A DNA stretch of 64,000 nt, taken from NCBI GenBank assembly GCA_905221605.1, contig CAJNDS010002759.1, forward strand, positions 1-64,000, read 5' to 3'. This document shows positions 1 through 11,000 of this stretch, piece by piece; within the stretch, counting starts at the first letter, position 1, and each line of letters starts with the position of its first letter. Origin of the DNA: Symbiodinium natans. Taxonomy: Eukaryota > Sar > Dinophyceae > Suessiales > Symbiodiniaceae. Made by a program: the position numbers and the translations under genes. Under the pieces are notes generated by a model. The model worked only from the letters and a program-made list of their open reading frames with translations. It had not been told where the DNA came from and ran no database searches.

Positions 1-3000
1 CTGCTTTGGGTTCCTCACCCGCTACTTGCACCTGAAGTCGCTGTAAGGAGGAGGCATAGGTTTTGAATGCGAGTCTGTCAGGTCTACCAGACTGTATCGT
101 GCGATTTCACTGGGAGCCACCTGCGCATGTGCCTCATGGGTGGCATGGTGAGCCTCGTTCTGCTCGCATTTATGGTTTTGGTTTTCTGGCTGGTCTACGT
201 GGAGTTGCCGCGAAGGCTGGAAGTCTTCGACGTGGACTTCCTGCGGAGCTCATGCTTTGCAGCGGTGATGTTGTCAAGCCATCATAAATGTATTCATCGT
301 GATTCCATGTGGGCAGTTGTACCTAACAAGAGGCAGCAGCACACTCATTGAATTACAGTGCCGACTTCGGTGTCGATCTGTACTCACTGACTCTTGGCGT
401 TGCTTTCTTGTCGCTTTAAATGTTGCGCGCGCTCGCGCGTGCGCGCGCACGCTTTTCATCTGTCACATTCAGATCTCCCCGTCGGAACGCGGCGGCAGGT
501 CTGGGGCCTACAGCGAAAAGAATCTGCCCCTCAAAGCGCCTCAACACACCTAAACTTCCCAAAGCCGTGGAAGCCGTTCTCCTGACCCCAAGGGTGGCGG
601 TGAGCCTGTTCCTCAAAATGGGTGCTTGTCAGCAAACCTTGAGCAAGAGGAGCGAGTGACGGGTGGAAATCCCTAGACTCGAATGCAGTGGTCGATTCGA
701 ATGTCGGGAAGAAACCTCAGCCTAAAGCAGGTCTTTTCCTAGCGAGACAAGGCAAGGATGTTGGACAACGGGAGCCACCAGTTTGCATCCAGATCCAGAC
801 AGCGCCCTTCACGACCTTCCCGGCGCACCTCCAAAAAGCGGAGTGAACTGTTTTGCTTCACCGCGTCAAGCAAAGAAAGCGAAGCTCAACCCCTGCCACC
901 CCTCACCTCTGCAAGAAGGAAGCTTCTGCGAAGGCATGTCCATGCAAGTCCTTGCTTCAGCACGAGCCGGCTCGACTCTCTCGTCTTCGACTTCTTGCCC
1001 GGTTTGCCTTCCGCTTGATTCGCTTTTCATGTAAAACTGTTTGCTCCCTGCTGCTTGGGGCTGCCGTTTGTGAAAACTGTACTTTCTTCAAGGAGCTGCT
1101 CCTTCTTGTGGGCACGCTTCCGGCCCGGGGCGGAGGCTTTCGCTGGGGCCTTTCTGGTCCGGAATGCGCTCATCGTCGTATCTCCCCTGCTTCCCTCCTC
1201 CTTTGCGAGCCTCTTCTTCATCAAGGTCTTGCTGTACACCAGTTTTTGCGCGGTTGCCTTTTTCAAGCCGCTGCGGACGATGGCCGCGCTCTACCTGGAG
1301 CTGGTCATCCACGCGGCCTTCTTAGTGATCCTGGACATGGGTATGCTTTTCATGCCGACTGAGGAGTCTGCTCTTGTGATGGTTGCCTGCGTCTTGATCA
1401 GCTCATCGGTCGTGCTCATAATCCTTTCGATGGTGGCGCATGCTCTCTTCCGCAAGTGCCGCTCGAAGTACCGGAAGCAATTCCAGTTCTTTATCAGTCA
1501 TCAGAAAAGTGCTGCAGGGAGCCTGGCAAGGCTCTTCAAGATTGAGCTCAGCAAGTGTGGCTTTAGGAGCTTCATTGACTGCGACGACTTGACGGATTTG
1601 ACTCGGCTCTTCCTTTATGTCAGCCAAGACGTCGAGACCCTTGTTGTCTTGGGCAGCGGTAACTTCCTGACTCGCAGCCTGGTAGTGGTTCTTCACAACA
1701 GTTTTCTAACCTATAAGTACATGGGCATTCAGGGGTTTCAAGGCGTAAGCGAATTGAAGTGGTAGACAAGGCGCCAAAGACCAGCAAAGGCAAGTGGTGC
1801 GTAGGTGAGATCGTCACGGCACGGCTTCACAACGTGAACCTGGGCCAGCAACAGCATCAAGAGGAAAACACGTATGAGATTGTATCTGACAGTTGTTGTG
1901 GGGTGTTTGGTGGGGTGTTTGGTGGGGCATTTCCCCATCAGCTTGAAGAAGGACTCCCCCTCTTCGTTCTGGTTCGGAGCAGCTTCGGTGGAAGCCCCGG
2001 AAGGTTTCTAACCCCAAGCCCAGCGCCAAAAGACCAGTAGGCTGCCTTGCCTGGTGCTCAAGGACGACCTTGCTGGTGGCACTCCCAGATTTCACAATGC
2101 CCGACGAGCGCTTCATTGCGCTGTACGACAGCATGGTGCCCAACATCAAGGACTCCTTGTTGCAGGTGTTCGGGGGTGTTTTGGGGGGTGTACAAGGGGG
2201 TGGGGGATGTTTTTGGGTGTTGGCCGAAGGAGCTGGCAGCTTACGGGATTGGCATGCCGGAGATTCACGAAACACTGCTCTGGCTGCAGAGCCTGGAGAG
2301 GTTCGACCTGAAGAGTTTCGATTCTGATCCCATCCCTGGGGCGATCAGCTGGCTGACGGGAGGAGCAACAAAATGGACCAGGAAAGGATCGGATCTCCCC
2401 ATGATGCGCGTGGTGTCTAATCTGTCCGAGTGCCTGATCCTTTGCGATGCCGCGAATATGGAAGCTATGGCTGCTGCCCAAGTACTGTTCGCCTTGCTAG
2501 GTGCCAAGATGATTGGGCTGTCCCTTAAGAAGACACTCCGTGTCCTGCGAACCGGAGACATAGTGGACTCTGAAGACGTCCATGCCCTCCTCCTGTGCAC
2601 GGAGGGCTGCCTGGAGTCAAGGCAGATGGCCTCATGGCTACTGCAGCTGAGCTTCTGCTCCAGCTTTGTCCTGCCCGTGCTCGCGGAGGACTCTTTCCAG
2701 ATCCCGTTTGGCCATGAGCTCAATGACGAGTTCAATGAGGAGTTCGATGAGCCGGAAAACTTCGCAACATCCCCGTAGCAACCCCGCAGAAGATCTAAAG
2801 AACCTGCTTAGCAGAGTTTCAAGTCTTTGTCCACGTCAATACGGCAGTCTGATGGAGAAGTTCCCCCTGAAGCAAAGTCTTCTCCAGTTCTTTTTGGTTC
2901 CGCGAAGCACTTGGAATTGACATGAATTGAAGGACCAAGATGGCTTCGACAGGGCACGCTATGTGCAGGTGTTAGAGACCATCTTCCACGAGACCTCCGT

Positions 3001-3270
3001 GCCCTTCACCCCCAGGAGCTCAGGATATCTCAGGATGGCCTTTGTACGCCCTTTTGCTCGGCTTTCTCTCGGCTTTTGCTCTGCTCTTGCGCTGCAAGAC
3101 GCTATCCAGGCTAAACTCAGAGAATTTTGGGGGGAGGAACAGGGCTCAGAGGATCTCTGGGGCGCGATCAATGTCAACTCAGATTGTCAGGAGCTCCAAT
3201 GCACGGCAGCTGGATTTGCAGGCCAAGCTCATTGCCGAGCGACTGCAACAGCCCGTGGCTGTGCAGGCAT
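1..3270 (+). CDS. Membrane protein with TIR-like domain, multi-exon, 5' partial
   Basis: Seen: coding blocks at about 1-42 (followed by a GTAAGG donor), 91-265, 1093-1675, 1786-1850, 2070-2165, 2232-2778, 2784-2875, 2950-3035 and 3180-3270. The block at 1093-1675 opens with FRPGAEAF, then carries several hydrophobic segments (roughly 1160-1430), then FISHQKSAAGSLARLFKIEL, FIDCDDL and VLGSGNFLTR; the next block has KWCVGEIVTA. That order (FISH start, acidic DDL loop, WCxxE) is the usual TIR-fold layout. Known: dinoflagellates have many multipass proteins with a C-terminal TIR-like cytosolic domain; TIR domains signal by self-association or cleave NAD. Inference: a membrane-anchored TIR protein of unknown signal. 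The WCxGE motif is intact, but I cannot say whether the domain is catalytic. The reading frame changes near 2780 with no ordinary intron visible, so an indel or an unusual splice must lie there. The true start is outside the window. Confidence 0.68.
1898..2222 (+). repeat. G/T-rich repeats in two introns of the TIR-like gene
   Basis: Seen: the intron near 1898-1930 has tandem copies of GGTGGGGTGTTT, and the intron at 2166-2222 is a run of G and T blocks (GGGGGTGTTTTGGGGGG and similar). Both occur on the coding strand just after donor sites. They could form G-quadruplexes in the pre-mRNA or simply be local slippage products. Confidence 0.6.
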
Positions 3271-3329
3271 GGCGTTCCGTCTCTTTGGACTCATTTGCAG
3301 GCTCAGCACTGTGGCAAAACACGGTTACA

Positions 3330-5100
3330 AGAAACGTCTCATGATTTCATAGGGAGTGCTGTGTTTGTGTAAAGCAGGTTTTCCTGATTCTCCTGGTTCC
3401 GCGCTGGCCAGCTTCGGGTTTCCGCGGGTTGAGCTGTCAGAATGGCCGACGTCGCTCGCGTCGCCCACGTCGCTCGCGTCGCCCGCGTCGCCCGCATCGC
3501 CGACGCCAAACGTCCCCAGCAATGCTGAAGATGCAGTTCTGGAGCTCTAGGCGAGTTGGGCATCAGATGTGCCCAGGATGTGCCAAACAAATTGCAATCT
3601 GTACTTGTCTTTGTAGGCCAGAAAGGCTTCCCGGCACCAGAGAGCAGCTTCGACTTCCAAGACTGGTCGTTCGGCAAAGCCGCGCCAAGAAAAAGCTGCG
3701 AGGGGGGGGGAAGATGGAGAGGGTGTAGATCCGGGTAGATTCTGCAGAATCCGTAGGCCCAGCCCAAATTCAGGGGCAGAATTGAGGGAAAGAAATCAGC
3801 AGTTGACAAGCTCGTTGGATTTGCTCTGTCCGAGTCGTTATGACTTCGTGAGTGTGTGTGCGTGTATGTGCATGTGTCTCTACTTCTGCCGTCGGCTCAT
3901 GCGCATCAGAGAGGAGCATAATTTTATGGTTGAGAAAGCTTCATACGGATGCCTCGCGTGTGCTGGCATGTACTCTTGTTTTGCGCAGAACTTGATGACA
4001 AACATTAGAATAACAAGAAAAACATAGCTCAGGGCTTGGGAACGATTCAGACCCCACGTCAGCAAATAGTGGATAGAGCCCCCACCACCCTGCCTAAAAT
4101 ACAGCATTCACCATGCCCGCTGTGGATGGAGAGCGGTTGGAGGCATGGGTAGTAGCGAGTTGCATTGTTTGTGACGCCTGAACTGCGTGTCATCGCGAGG
4201 TGCAGCAACCTGCACGCAGGCTGCAAGGCGGGAGGGCTGCTGCCGTTTAACAACCTGGCAAAATCAAGAATTGGTAAATAAGCTCATGATTTGCAGACAT
4301 TCGCTGACATTGGGAAGACATTGATGATCGAGTTTGTGCACGCGAGGCTTCAAAACACAGGCTTGGGCCGCTGCTGTTGCCCTGTTGTTCCTGGACAGTG
4401 CTGGAGAAGGCTTCGGAGGCTGCGGTATGCTGGAGGGTCATGTCTCGTTCATGCACGATTCTGTTGCCCATCCAGCTATTAATTTCGTTGCTGAGCAAAA
4501 ATGGTGTGAACGTGGCATGCATGACAAGTTGGATGATGCCAGGGCTGATTCTCCCAGCGTCTTGGTCCAATTGTTGATGGTGCACTGCCGCCTTGCAGTG
4601 TGCTCCAAGCCTGTTATGCGCACTTGTAGGTTGCCAGTGCGTTTTGTGGTGCTGCTGAAAAGGATCTGGCGGTCATTGGGTATGCAGTATACGATGCGTG
4701 CGCTGGTGCAGGCAGCGCTTGCTTGCCTTGTAAAGATGCAAATGCTTGCACTGGCATTGATTGTGATTCGTGGACAGTGCCAAGCTGCTGTGGCAAGTAA
4801 ACGACAAGTGGACATGGATGCATGGCACAAATGGAGCAGGTAAAGGCTCAAAGGCCTGTGATGCTGCCATCGCCGCCACAACCTCCACGGCTGTCACGCA
4901 TGGGGACTCAGCAAATGCCCAAACACCCACATTTTCAAGACTTGTTGGAGTACTTTTGGAGTGTGCGCGCGCGCAAGCATGCGCAGTTTCTGGCTGAGGG
5001 TGCAGATGGTTTGTTCGATATTGCCGCTCGCCGTGCTTTAGATAAACATGGTGATGTTGGCACTCTTGAAGGATCCACCAAGGTGATCCGCCCGGTACAG
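3330..5100. other. Gene-poor stretch with one 9-bp minisatellite
   Basis: I recognise no gene here. A 9-bp repeat of the GTCGCCCGC type occupies about 3446-3510. Open frames at 4334-4843 and 4822-5130 have no motif I can name; the second runs in frame into the MFS exon that follows and could be partly coding. A short GTGT-rich tract lies at 3850-3880. Confidence 0.5.
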
Positions 5101-5129
5101 GGTCAGCCTTCTGCATGTCACTTTCGCGT

Positions 5130-5235
5130 CGCATCTGCCTACATCAGCAATCCGAGGAATCTTCTTAGCAACCCGATAATGGGGCGAGCTGCCGACCGTT
5201 TCGGTCGACGACCCATGATCATTCTTGCCGCCCCT
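5130..5235 (+). CDS. MFS transporter exon (first recognisable)
   Basis: Seen: SNPIMGRAADRFGRRPMIIL in an open frame preceded by a possible acceptor (CATCAG, about 5147). This is the G-x-(A/L)-x-D-(R/K)-x-G-R-(R/K) signature of the major facilitator superfamily, which sits in the cytosolic loop between transmembrane helices 2 and 3. The following helix is cut off, so an intron should begin soon after 5235, perhaps at a GC donor near 5251. Helices 1 and 2 were not found upstream. The rest of an MFS protein appears on the same strand from about 8.0 kb, beyond a complete mitochondrial carrier gene, so this is either the 5' end of that gene or a separate fragment. Substrate unknown. Confidence 0.6.
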
Positions 5236-5366
5236 TGTTTCAAGGCTGGTTTAGGGGCGCCTGCTACCTTTTTTTTCAGATGCTCGAAGACTTGAGAGTG
5301 TGGATGTTTATGGCATTGCACATTGCAGAGAGGCTTGCTATTTCCAAGCTCAAGCGGTGCATGCCT

Positions 5367-5381
5367 CATTTTTGGCTCGAG
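5367..5381 (+). other. Possible degenerate spliced-leader relic
   Basis: Seen: CATTTTTGGCTCGAG. The 3' part of the dinoflagellate spliced leader reads CATTTTGGCTCAAG, so the match has one inserted T and one mismatch. It lies about 260 bases upstream of the mitochondrial carrier gene. Known: retroposed dinoflagellate genes can keep a leader remnant upstream of their start. A near match this short can also arise by chance in 64 kb. Confidence 0.2.
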
Positions 5382-5639
5382 TGATACGTGGTTTCCAGAT
5401 ATTTCGCACAGGCAAACTTCCCTTGGTTTCAGGGAGCCATGGAAATTGCTGGAGAATAGGCCCCATCATGTTCATTCAGACTTGCGACCTTCTGACTTTC
5501 GGGGCTTGCTTTTCTTCCTCTTGTTTTTTCCCACCATCGCGAGTGAAAAGAGGGGTGGGCTTAAGTCTTCAAAAAGGGGGGGGCTTCTAAAGTTTGAGTT
5601 TTTTTAAATTTGAAATAGACTGTTGTGTGGATCTCAGCT

Positions 5640-7182
5640 CCTGGGAGCCGATGGCGCAGATGGCGGGACCAAGCTTCTGGGAGATCTGCGGCCAGGCCTT
5701 CGACACCGCCGCGGTGTCGATGGCCGACCCTCTGGTCCAGCAGCAGGATGCTGGGAGATGCTGGGAGCGCCCACACGAATGCGCACATGAACGTGTGCAC
5801 ACCCCCACTAGGCGTGTTCCTCTGTTTGAACCCCCAGGCACTGCATGCTGATTTTCTAGATGCTAGACGCGAGTCAGCAGGCCACAGAAGGCGCTGTGCT
5901 GCGTGCCCACGCGGCCTTCGTCGCCTACCCGCTGGACGTTTTGAAGACGCAGGCTCGCAGATGCAGCGGGCTAGGGGTATTTGTAGCATGTGGGGACTTC
6001 AGGCGTTGCTAATTAACCTGCGTCTAGTTTGGCAGTTCTTCGCCGTGGGGTTGTGGCAAGTTGGGGCGAAATCGGGGGCAGGTTAGCGCAGGTTAAGTCC
6101 AGGATCACAATCCTGAATCTTGAGTTCCCTCGCCCAGGTTCAGTCGGGCCACCCCAGGTACAGCCGGCTCTCCAGCCTGCCGTGCTTGATGAAGGACCTT
6201 AAGGGAATACAAGGGACCTTTTGGACAGACCTAGGTTGATGCAGGTTCTTTGAGGCGTCGGCACAAAGCCCAAAGCCTGGTGGCAGACCAAGTCCAGATT
6301 TGGATTGGAATGATTTGGGGTATTTCGAGGGCAAAAGCCCCGTCGAGACGCATGTTTCGGACGTGTGACGTATGTGTGTGTGTGTGTGTGTGTGTGTTGC
6401 AGGACTACAAGCTGCGGATATTTCGGGGTTATCCCGGTGTGGGCGCAAATTCCTTCATCATGGGGGCCTTGATGTTTGGCGGTTACAGGTTCTTCGACAA
6501 CTTTTGGGCATTGAACCGTGTGCCGGACTACTGGCGCCCGGCAATCGCAGGCGCGAGCATTGGCGCACTGTGCGGCTTTGTAGCCACACCGCTGGAGCAG
6601 ATCAAAACTATCATGGCCCTACAAGAGTCTTGGTTGAAGGAGAAGAAGATCCAATCGAGGATTTACCCTTCAGTGCTACAGGGAGCGTGGCAAGCTCCCT
6701 GGAGGTTGAAGTTCTACGCGGCCACGCCTTTGGTGATCCGAACTGCGCTCTTCGATGGCCAGCTTTTCTTCTACAACAGTCGGCTGCGGGCGTGGGTCTC
6801 CCAAGACGGGGTTGAACGTTCGTCTAGCACGCGATTCCTTGTCAGCACCGTAGGCTTTATGTTTGCAGGCCTCATTGCGGCGACAGTGAACTACCCTTTC
6901 GATAGGGTCAAGGGCTTGATGATGGGAGAGGCGTACCAGGCCGTGGCACTGAGCGGAGAAGGAGCATTGGCGCAGAGGTCCACTTTGGGCACTTTCCGAT
7001 CCATCTGCCAAAAGCACGGCGTTTTGGGCCTCTTCCGTGGCTTGCCAACCAGGTCAATGCTACACGCAACAGTCTGGTGTTGCGTGGGCTTGGGGAGGGA
7101 AGCCTGCGAAAGACTGGGCCTGCGTGAGTCTGCCAAGAGGCGCAGCGCCGAAAAAGGGTGCAGTCGAAACCTGACTGCATAA
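5640..7182 (+). CDS. Mitochondrial carrier family protein (SLC25-type)
   Basis: Seen: three carrier-type repeats. Repeat 1 has YPLDVLKTQ at about 5920-5955. Repeat 2, in the large last exon 6403-7182, has ATPLEQIKTIM at about 6584. Repeat 3 has VNYPFDRVKGLM at about 6886-6920. These are the P-x-(D/E)-x-x-(K/R) signatures that end odd-numbered helices in this six-helix inner-membrane family; RGYPGVGAN and RGLPTRSMLH match the even-helix regions. A short exon near 6155-6234 (KDLKGIQGTF) probably bridges repeat 1 to the last exon. The likely start is an ATG near 5651 (MAQMAGPSFWEICGQAFDTA), less certain than the rest. The last exon follows a TTGCAG acceptor directly after a (TG)n tract. The stop is TAA at 7180-7182. 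The PLEQIK in repeat 2 carries Glu for the usual Asp. The substrate cannot be told from the signatures. The final exon is long and uninterrupted (780 bases), unlike the tiny exons of its neighbours. Confidence 0.82.
6372..6402 (+). repeat. (TG)n tract at a 3' splice site
   Basis: About 12 TG dinucleotides run straight into TTGCAG, the acceptor of the large carrier exon starting at 6403. The repeat therefore stands where the pyrimidine tract and branch region of this intron would be. Confidence 0.75.
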
Positions 7183-8040
7183 CTCGCGCGATCAAAAAAC
7201 ACCAAAGACGTCGTGAGGCTCGGTTCCACGTGCCTCGTTTTCCATAATATGAGGCATTGTGAGGACAAGCGTCGCAGTGCCCCGACTCGAAGAGCGCGAG
7301 GAAAAGCACGGTGCGATGGAGCCAACAGAGTGCTGGGGCCTCCACACCCACAGGTGTCAGATTCCACTGCTCCCAGACCTGCCTAAGATGCACCTAGACG
7401 AACAGCAGGGTTTCCCATGTTCTCCTTCCCCAAGCGTGCCGAGGTGCTGGCCAGCAAGCTTTCTTCCCTATCGGTCCTGTTTGTTTACTACTTCAGGCCG
7501 GTACCCAGTGGTACAGTCTGAAAAAAGGGATTGTGGATTGGCGGATGAGGCGTGCAGAGCCCTCTGGTGCGCGCTTTCAGGCTTCAGCCACACCTACGCG
7601 GCCCAACGCTCCCAACAACATCTGAATCAGCGAACCTGTAGCACAGTAGCAGTTATAGCAGCTGCTACACAGTAGCTGTGTCGCTAAAGCTTGCAACAAG
7701 AGGTCGAGACCATCAAGAGAGTCGAAACCTGAACCCAAACTTGTTGCCATCGGCTATGCAAAAGACCCCGAAGAGCGCTGCCAAGTGCTTAGGGCCCGAG
7801 TCACTTTCCCTGAACTTGCTCCAGGTGGCCTTTCTACTTCTTTTACGTGGGATCACTGCTCGAGGCCTTTTTTCCGTCCAGTGCCTCCTGGCCTCTGTTT
7901 ACTTCCTTTTGTACGAGAGCGGTGCGACGTTGACTAAACCGCCTAAAATCTCAAAATCTCCGCACATGCACTGCTTGAGGCCCTCAGCCCTAAAGCCAGA
8001 CCCTTCTCAATCGAAAGTTACTGTACCGGGGGAAATCATG
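7183..8040. other. Probable intron or intergenic DNA, no gene recognised
   Basis: The carrier gene stops at 7182 and the next MFS-like exon starts near 8040. An open frame at 7678-8094 ends in a hydrophobic stretch (HIFIALALCVYIG) that may be a transmembrane piece of the MFS gene; the rest shows no motif. Confidence 0.4.
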
Positions 8041-11000
8041 GGAGCAGACCTGCACATCTTCATTGCGCTCGCATTATGCGTTTACATCGGGTAGATAGGT
8101 GCATTTTGGCCACCTACGCTTAGGAGGGCCAGGGCCCGGGCTCGTGCTGCCCTGCGCTTTCTTGCAAGCAAACAAGAAATAGCGCGCATGCGGCAACTCT
8201 TCCAAAGCGCGTCAGAGGTTCTGTACACCATTTGGGCTATGGACATGACGGACGAGGAGGACCGACCCACTTTTTTTGGCATCATCACTGCCACCACGAT
8301 CCTGGAGGCCCATGTTGCAACGTATTTTCGGATCTCTGTTTCGGACTTTCGGGGCTTCGTTGGTGGTTGAGCAAGCTCTTTTGGGGTTTGCAGGCTGCCG
8401 CATGCATTGGTGACAGAGCGGAAGCTCCTATCAGCACCACGAGCCAAACAACAGTACAAAATGCGTAACGGCCCAGAGAGCAGTGACGACAGCTAGGTGT
8501 TTCGGGTCTTGTGCTTGCTCCGATCGGAGTCGTGGTAGAGTTCATGAGGCCTCTCGAACCAAAGCTCGTTTTCGTAAAGTCGCCTTCCGCCCACCGCCCA
8601 GAGCGCAGTGGCGCCCCTGGTGGGCACCGCGGTCACCAACCAGGCGATTGCCGCTCGACCACTGAAGCATGGTGTAGGCGGGTGAGGCCGCAGGTTGCAC
8701 AACAAGTTGCAGGTATGCTAGGCACCTCAATGAGAGCACCGCCTTCTTCCAATCCATGCTCGAGAGCTTGTGCTGCGTTGCTATCGTCGTTTATTCTCGG
8801 TTTCTCTTTTTGCACATGCCAGTGGCAGGCCTAACCGCCAACCTCAACCCAAGCTATTTGGATTTGAATGAAAACGGAAAAGAGGATGCGGTTCTTGGCA
8901 TGACCAAGTTTCTTTGTTCACTTGCAGGGCAGGTGCACAGCAAAAAGCCGGGAGATTGAGTCCAGATGCCAGATGCTGTCCCCAGCAGCGGGCAAATGAG
9001 TCAGCAATTCGAGCAAATCGGAAGAGAACCATGTGACATGCAACCCCACGGTGGCGGCTGCGTATTTTCTATGTGTTCGAAATTGTGCAAGAGTGACGCC
9101 GTGTCTTTGACATGTTCTGAAATGGTTTTGACTGCTGCGGTCCCCAAGATCCTGGATCTGATGGTGCTCTTCAAGCTGGGCGCTGTCCTTGTTGCAATCT
9201 TCATGCTTCCAGAGCCCCGGTCTCGGTTGGGAGATGGGGTTGCAACGCTGGGGCCCCGAAGCCTGGGCCGAGGTCTGTGATACAATGGACAGGTTTGCAG
9301 GGATTCGATTTTGAAGCAAGTGTCCTCATTGCTGCTGCAGATTAAGGACAAAAGGTTCTATGTCTTGCCTTGCGGGTCCGAGGTCAAAGGGCTCCCACGC
9401 CGCTGGAGGCCTTGGAGAGGAACCCCATCCCCCCACTCCCCCCCAACTCAAGGCCAGAATGTGAACCGGGGAATGAGCTGCCAGAGGTCTGATGTAGGGG
9501 ACTCGGCAGGCAGCGGCGAATCCTCAGCGGGCATGTCATACTTGGAGTGCTCCAAGCGACTCCTGAAGGCCGGATTTTCTTGAGACCCGAAAAAACGGTT
9601 CTTGCAATTAATTTGCAAGAAGAGGCTTTGGAAGGGGAGAACCTTTCTGAACGCCCTAGTCGCATCAGCCCCGAGAGAGCCTCTGCCGAGAGCTCTGAGG
9701 ATCCGACGTCGCGGACCGCATCTCGGCTGGAAAAGTAGCTGCTCTTGGAAGCGCCCATGTATGCGAGCCCACCGGATTTCAGGATTTCATTGGAAAATGC
9801 TGCTTTGGGGGCTTTCTGATTGAAGCCGGGGTGGAGGTACTCTGCTTCAGTGTCCTGATCAGATCGAGATCACGAGATCACGGCTCGAGTTAGGTGCTGA
9901 TCCTCGTGCTCGTAAGCAGCGCGGTCACGCGGGGCATGGCGGATGTCAGCGCTGCTGTGCTCATTTCATCCTTTGATCCGCCCTGAATCCCAGACCCTTG
10001 AACTGCCCTCCATCATCAACAACCTTGGCCGCATGAGGGGGGCATTTGGAGATTCTTTAGAGTTGGCGAATTTACTACTAGGTTGACAGCTAAGCAGCTG
10101 CCATGACAGCCAGCTGGAGGGGCTCCACACCAGAAAGTTTACCAGGAGTGGATCGTGCACCCAAGCTCCCATGCACGCGAGAAGTTCCGGAGAGCTAGCG
10201 CGAATCCGCAAATTGCCAGGTCCACCCTGAATCATTGAACTACACGTCCTTGGACTCTGACCTTCCCAGGGCCAGTACAACAAGGACGTCTTCGGCATGA
10301 CGTCGAGGTTGCGCGCCACCTTGAGTCTGATTGGGGTCGCCAGCGGCCTCTTCTGCCGCTTGTGAGAAGCGGGCTTTATGCAATCGTTTTGCTTTTGGTA
10401 GCTGATTTGGACCTGGCGTCTTCCTGTCAGAACTGGAGCTTTCAATATGGCGGTAGCGTTGCGCATGCAAATTAATAGAATGCCAAGCCTCTTTGCTTCA
10501 ACCGGTCGTACGAAGCAGCAACGGTTATGTTTCTCGTCCTTGGCACAGCACTGGCATCTGAGGTAACCTTGTCCTTCTCCGGCTGATGAAGAAACGTTTG
10601 AGCACCAAACGGCAGGTATTGATCTCAATGACAGCTGGCATGATCAGCGTGCTTCTGAAACTGGGCTGCGTGATGGTGACCTGTGTTCTTGAGCATGGGG
10701 CTTTTCTCAGTAGCCCAGACCCTTCGTGTCAGTAACCAACAACATCCTGACACATGTGCAGAAGCAAGCGGTTTCTGCTGGCTTGCTCAGGGCGTTGTTT
10801 GGCAGATCCTTGGCACCGCTCTACTTCGCCAAGATCTTGGAGGGTCTTACGAGTCTGCTGGGCACCTTTATCAGTGTGCTGAAGGCTCGGCCTTGGATCC
10901 GAGATTCAACTGCACCCCGCGCCTTCCCAAAGCACTTTCGGAAAGCCTTCTCTGGCAGGTCAACGTGGCGCAAACCTCTGGAATTCCTGCTGGGACCGTA

